Source of the DNA: Modestobacter sp.
GTDB lineage: Bacteria > Actinomycetota > Actinomycetes > Mycobacteriales > Geodermatophilaceae
Length of the DNA: 5,717 nt
Assembly (NCBI GenBank): GCA_025963425.1
Contig: JAOPUQ010000229.1
Coordinates: 1 to 5,717, forward strand
Direction of reading: 5' to 3'
A program made the position numbers and the translations under genes. The notes under the pieces were generated by a model, which searched no databases, was not told the origin of the DNA, and was given only the letters and a program-made list of their open reading frames with translations. This document shows positions 5,413-5,717 of the stretch, in pieces. Positions within the stretch are counted from its first letter, which is position 1. Each line of letters begins with the position of its first letter.

Positions 5413-5717
5413 GAGGGTCCGACGGCCGGCGCGCCGTCGACGTCGTGCAGCCGCCGGCCCCGGGCGAGGAGCTCGTACAACAGCCGCGGGGGGCGGCAGG
5501 CCTCCCCCGCCGTGGGCACCAGCTGCTCCCCGAGAGCGATCGCGACGTCCAGACCGATCAGGTCGAGGATCGCCAGCGGACCCATCGGGTGCGCACACCC
5601 CTCGACGAAGGCGCGGTCGATGTCCGCCGGACCGGCGGTGCCGGCCTCGAGCAGCTGGACGGCGGCGAAGAGGAAGGGCACGAGCGCGCGGTTGAGGACG
5701 AACCCGTTGGTGTCCTG
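5409..5717 (-). CDS. 3-hydroxyacyl-CoA dehydrogenase (PaaH/FadB2/Hbd type), C-terminal fragment at window edge
   Basis: The frame enters from the right edge and 102 residues are visible; the NAD-binding N-terminal domain lies outside. The visible part is the helical C-terminal 3HCDH domain: DTNGFVLNRALVPFL (residues 2-16), a DIDRAF helix, then HPMGPL followed by DLIGLDVAIALGE, a block typical of single-domain 3-hydroxybutyryl-CoA/3-hydroxyacyl-CoA dehydrogenases. These enzymes oxidise a 3-hydroxyacyl-CoA with NAD+. Next to paa genes, one could oxidise 3-hydroxyadipyl-CoA (PaaH role), though a general fatty-acid role is equally possible, so I give no symbol. The final segment is unusual: where the family normally has a Gly-rich GRKTGRGFY-like motif, this protein ends GRRLHDVDGAPAVGPS. 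The overall length after HPMGPL (54 residues) is about normal, so the tail is divergent and not simply shortened. Its promoter is outside the window. Confidence 0.9.
   Translation of the reverse strand, partial: QDTNGFVLNRALVPFLFAAVQLLEAGTAGPADIDRAFVEGCAHPMGPLAILDLIGLDVAIALGEQLVPTAGEACRPPRLLYELLARGRRLHDVDGAPAVGPS

Noticed and set aside
4774..5598. Minus-strand open frame of 274 codons across tetR and the dehydrogenase end
   Set aside because: It overlaps two recognised genes in the wrong frames and begins as Arg/Ala-rich low complexity. It is an antisense or frame shadow.
1..5717. tRNA, rRNA, CRISPR arrays, insertion sequences, prophage or defence genes
   Set aside because: No repeated spacers, transposase motifs, long direct repeats or structured RNA signatures were seen. 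The window is almost fully occupied by known metabolic and regulatory genes.

Overview
This window comes from a GC-rich bacterium, most probably an actinobacterium. The evidence is strong G/C preference at third codon positions, four GTG starts among seven genes, tight translational coupling, and a TetR-type regulator divergent from a paaABCDE operon. I cannot place the genus from this sequence alone.

Layout: positions 3-956 (+) hold the C-terminal three quarters of a flavohaemoglobin (nitric oxide dioxygenase, Hmp type), cut by the window edge. It converges on a complete five-gene operon on the minus strand, read paaA (4664-3717), paaB (3720-3409), paaC (3412-2627), paaD (2630-2115), paaE (2109-1006). 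These encode the phenylacetyl-CoA 1,2-epoxidase multicomponent monooxygenase: PaaA catalytic diiron subunit, PaaC structural subunit, PaaB bridging subunit, PaaE reductase, and PaaD, thought to mature the iron-sulfur centre. A 124-bp divergent region (4665-4788) separates paaA from a TetR-family regulator (4789-5412, +), probably PaaR. The right edge (5409-5717, -) holds the C-terminal part of a 3-hydroxyacyl-CoA dehydrogenase (PaaH/FadB2-like), which could serve the downstream beta-oxidation-like steps of the same pathway.

How it works together: PaaABCE epoxidises the ring of phenylacetyl-CoA with O2 and NADPH; lower-pathway enzymes, not in this window apart from the candidate dehydrogenase, then lead to acetyl-CoA and succinyl-CoA. 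The TetR protein probably binds a perfect 16-bp inverted repeat with a 4-bp spacer (4678-4713) that abuts the paaA ribosome binding site and overlaps candidate promoters for both divergent genes. The expected inducer is phenylacetyl-CoA, by analogy with known PaaR proteins.

I see no previously undescribed system. All seven coding regions belong to known families. The most interesting details are the double-dyad operator, three consecutive GTGA stop/start overlaps (paaA/B, B/C, C/D), convergent stop codons sharing one CTAG, the flavohaemoglobin neighbour, and an atypical C-terminal tail on the dehydrogenase. No RNA gene, mobile element or CRISPR array was seen, and there is no gene-free stretch longer than 124 bp.
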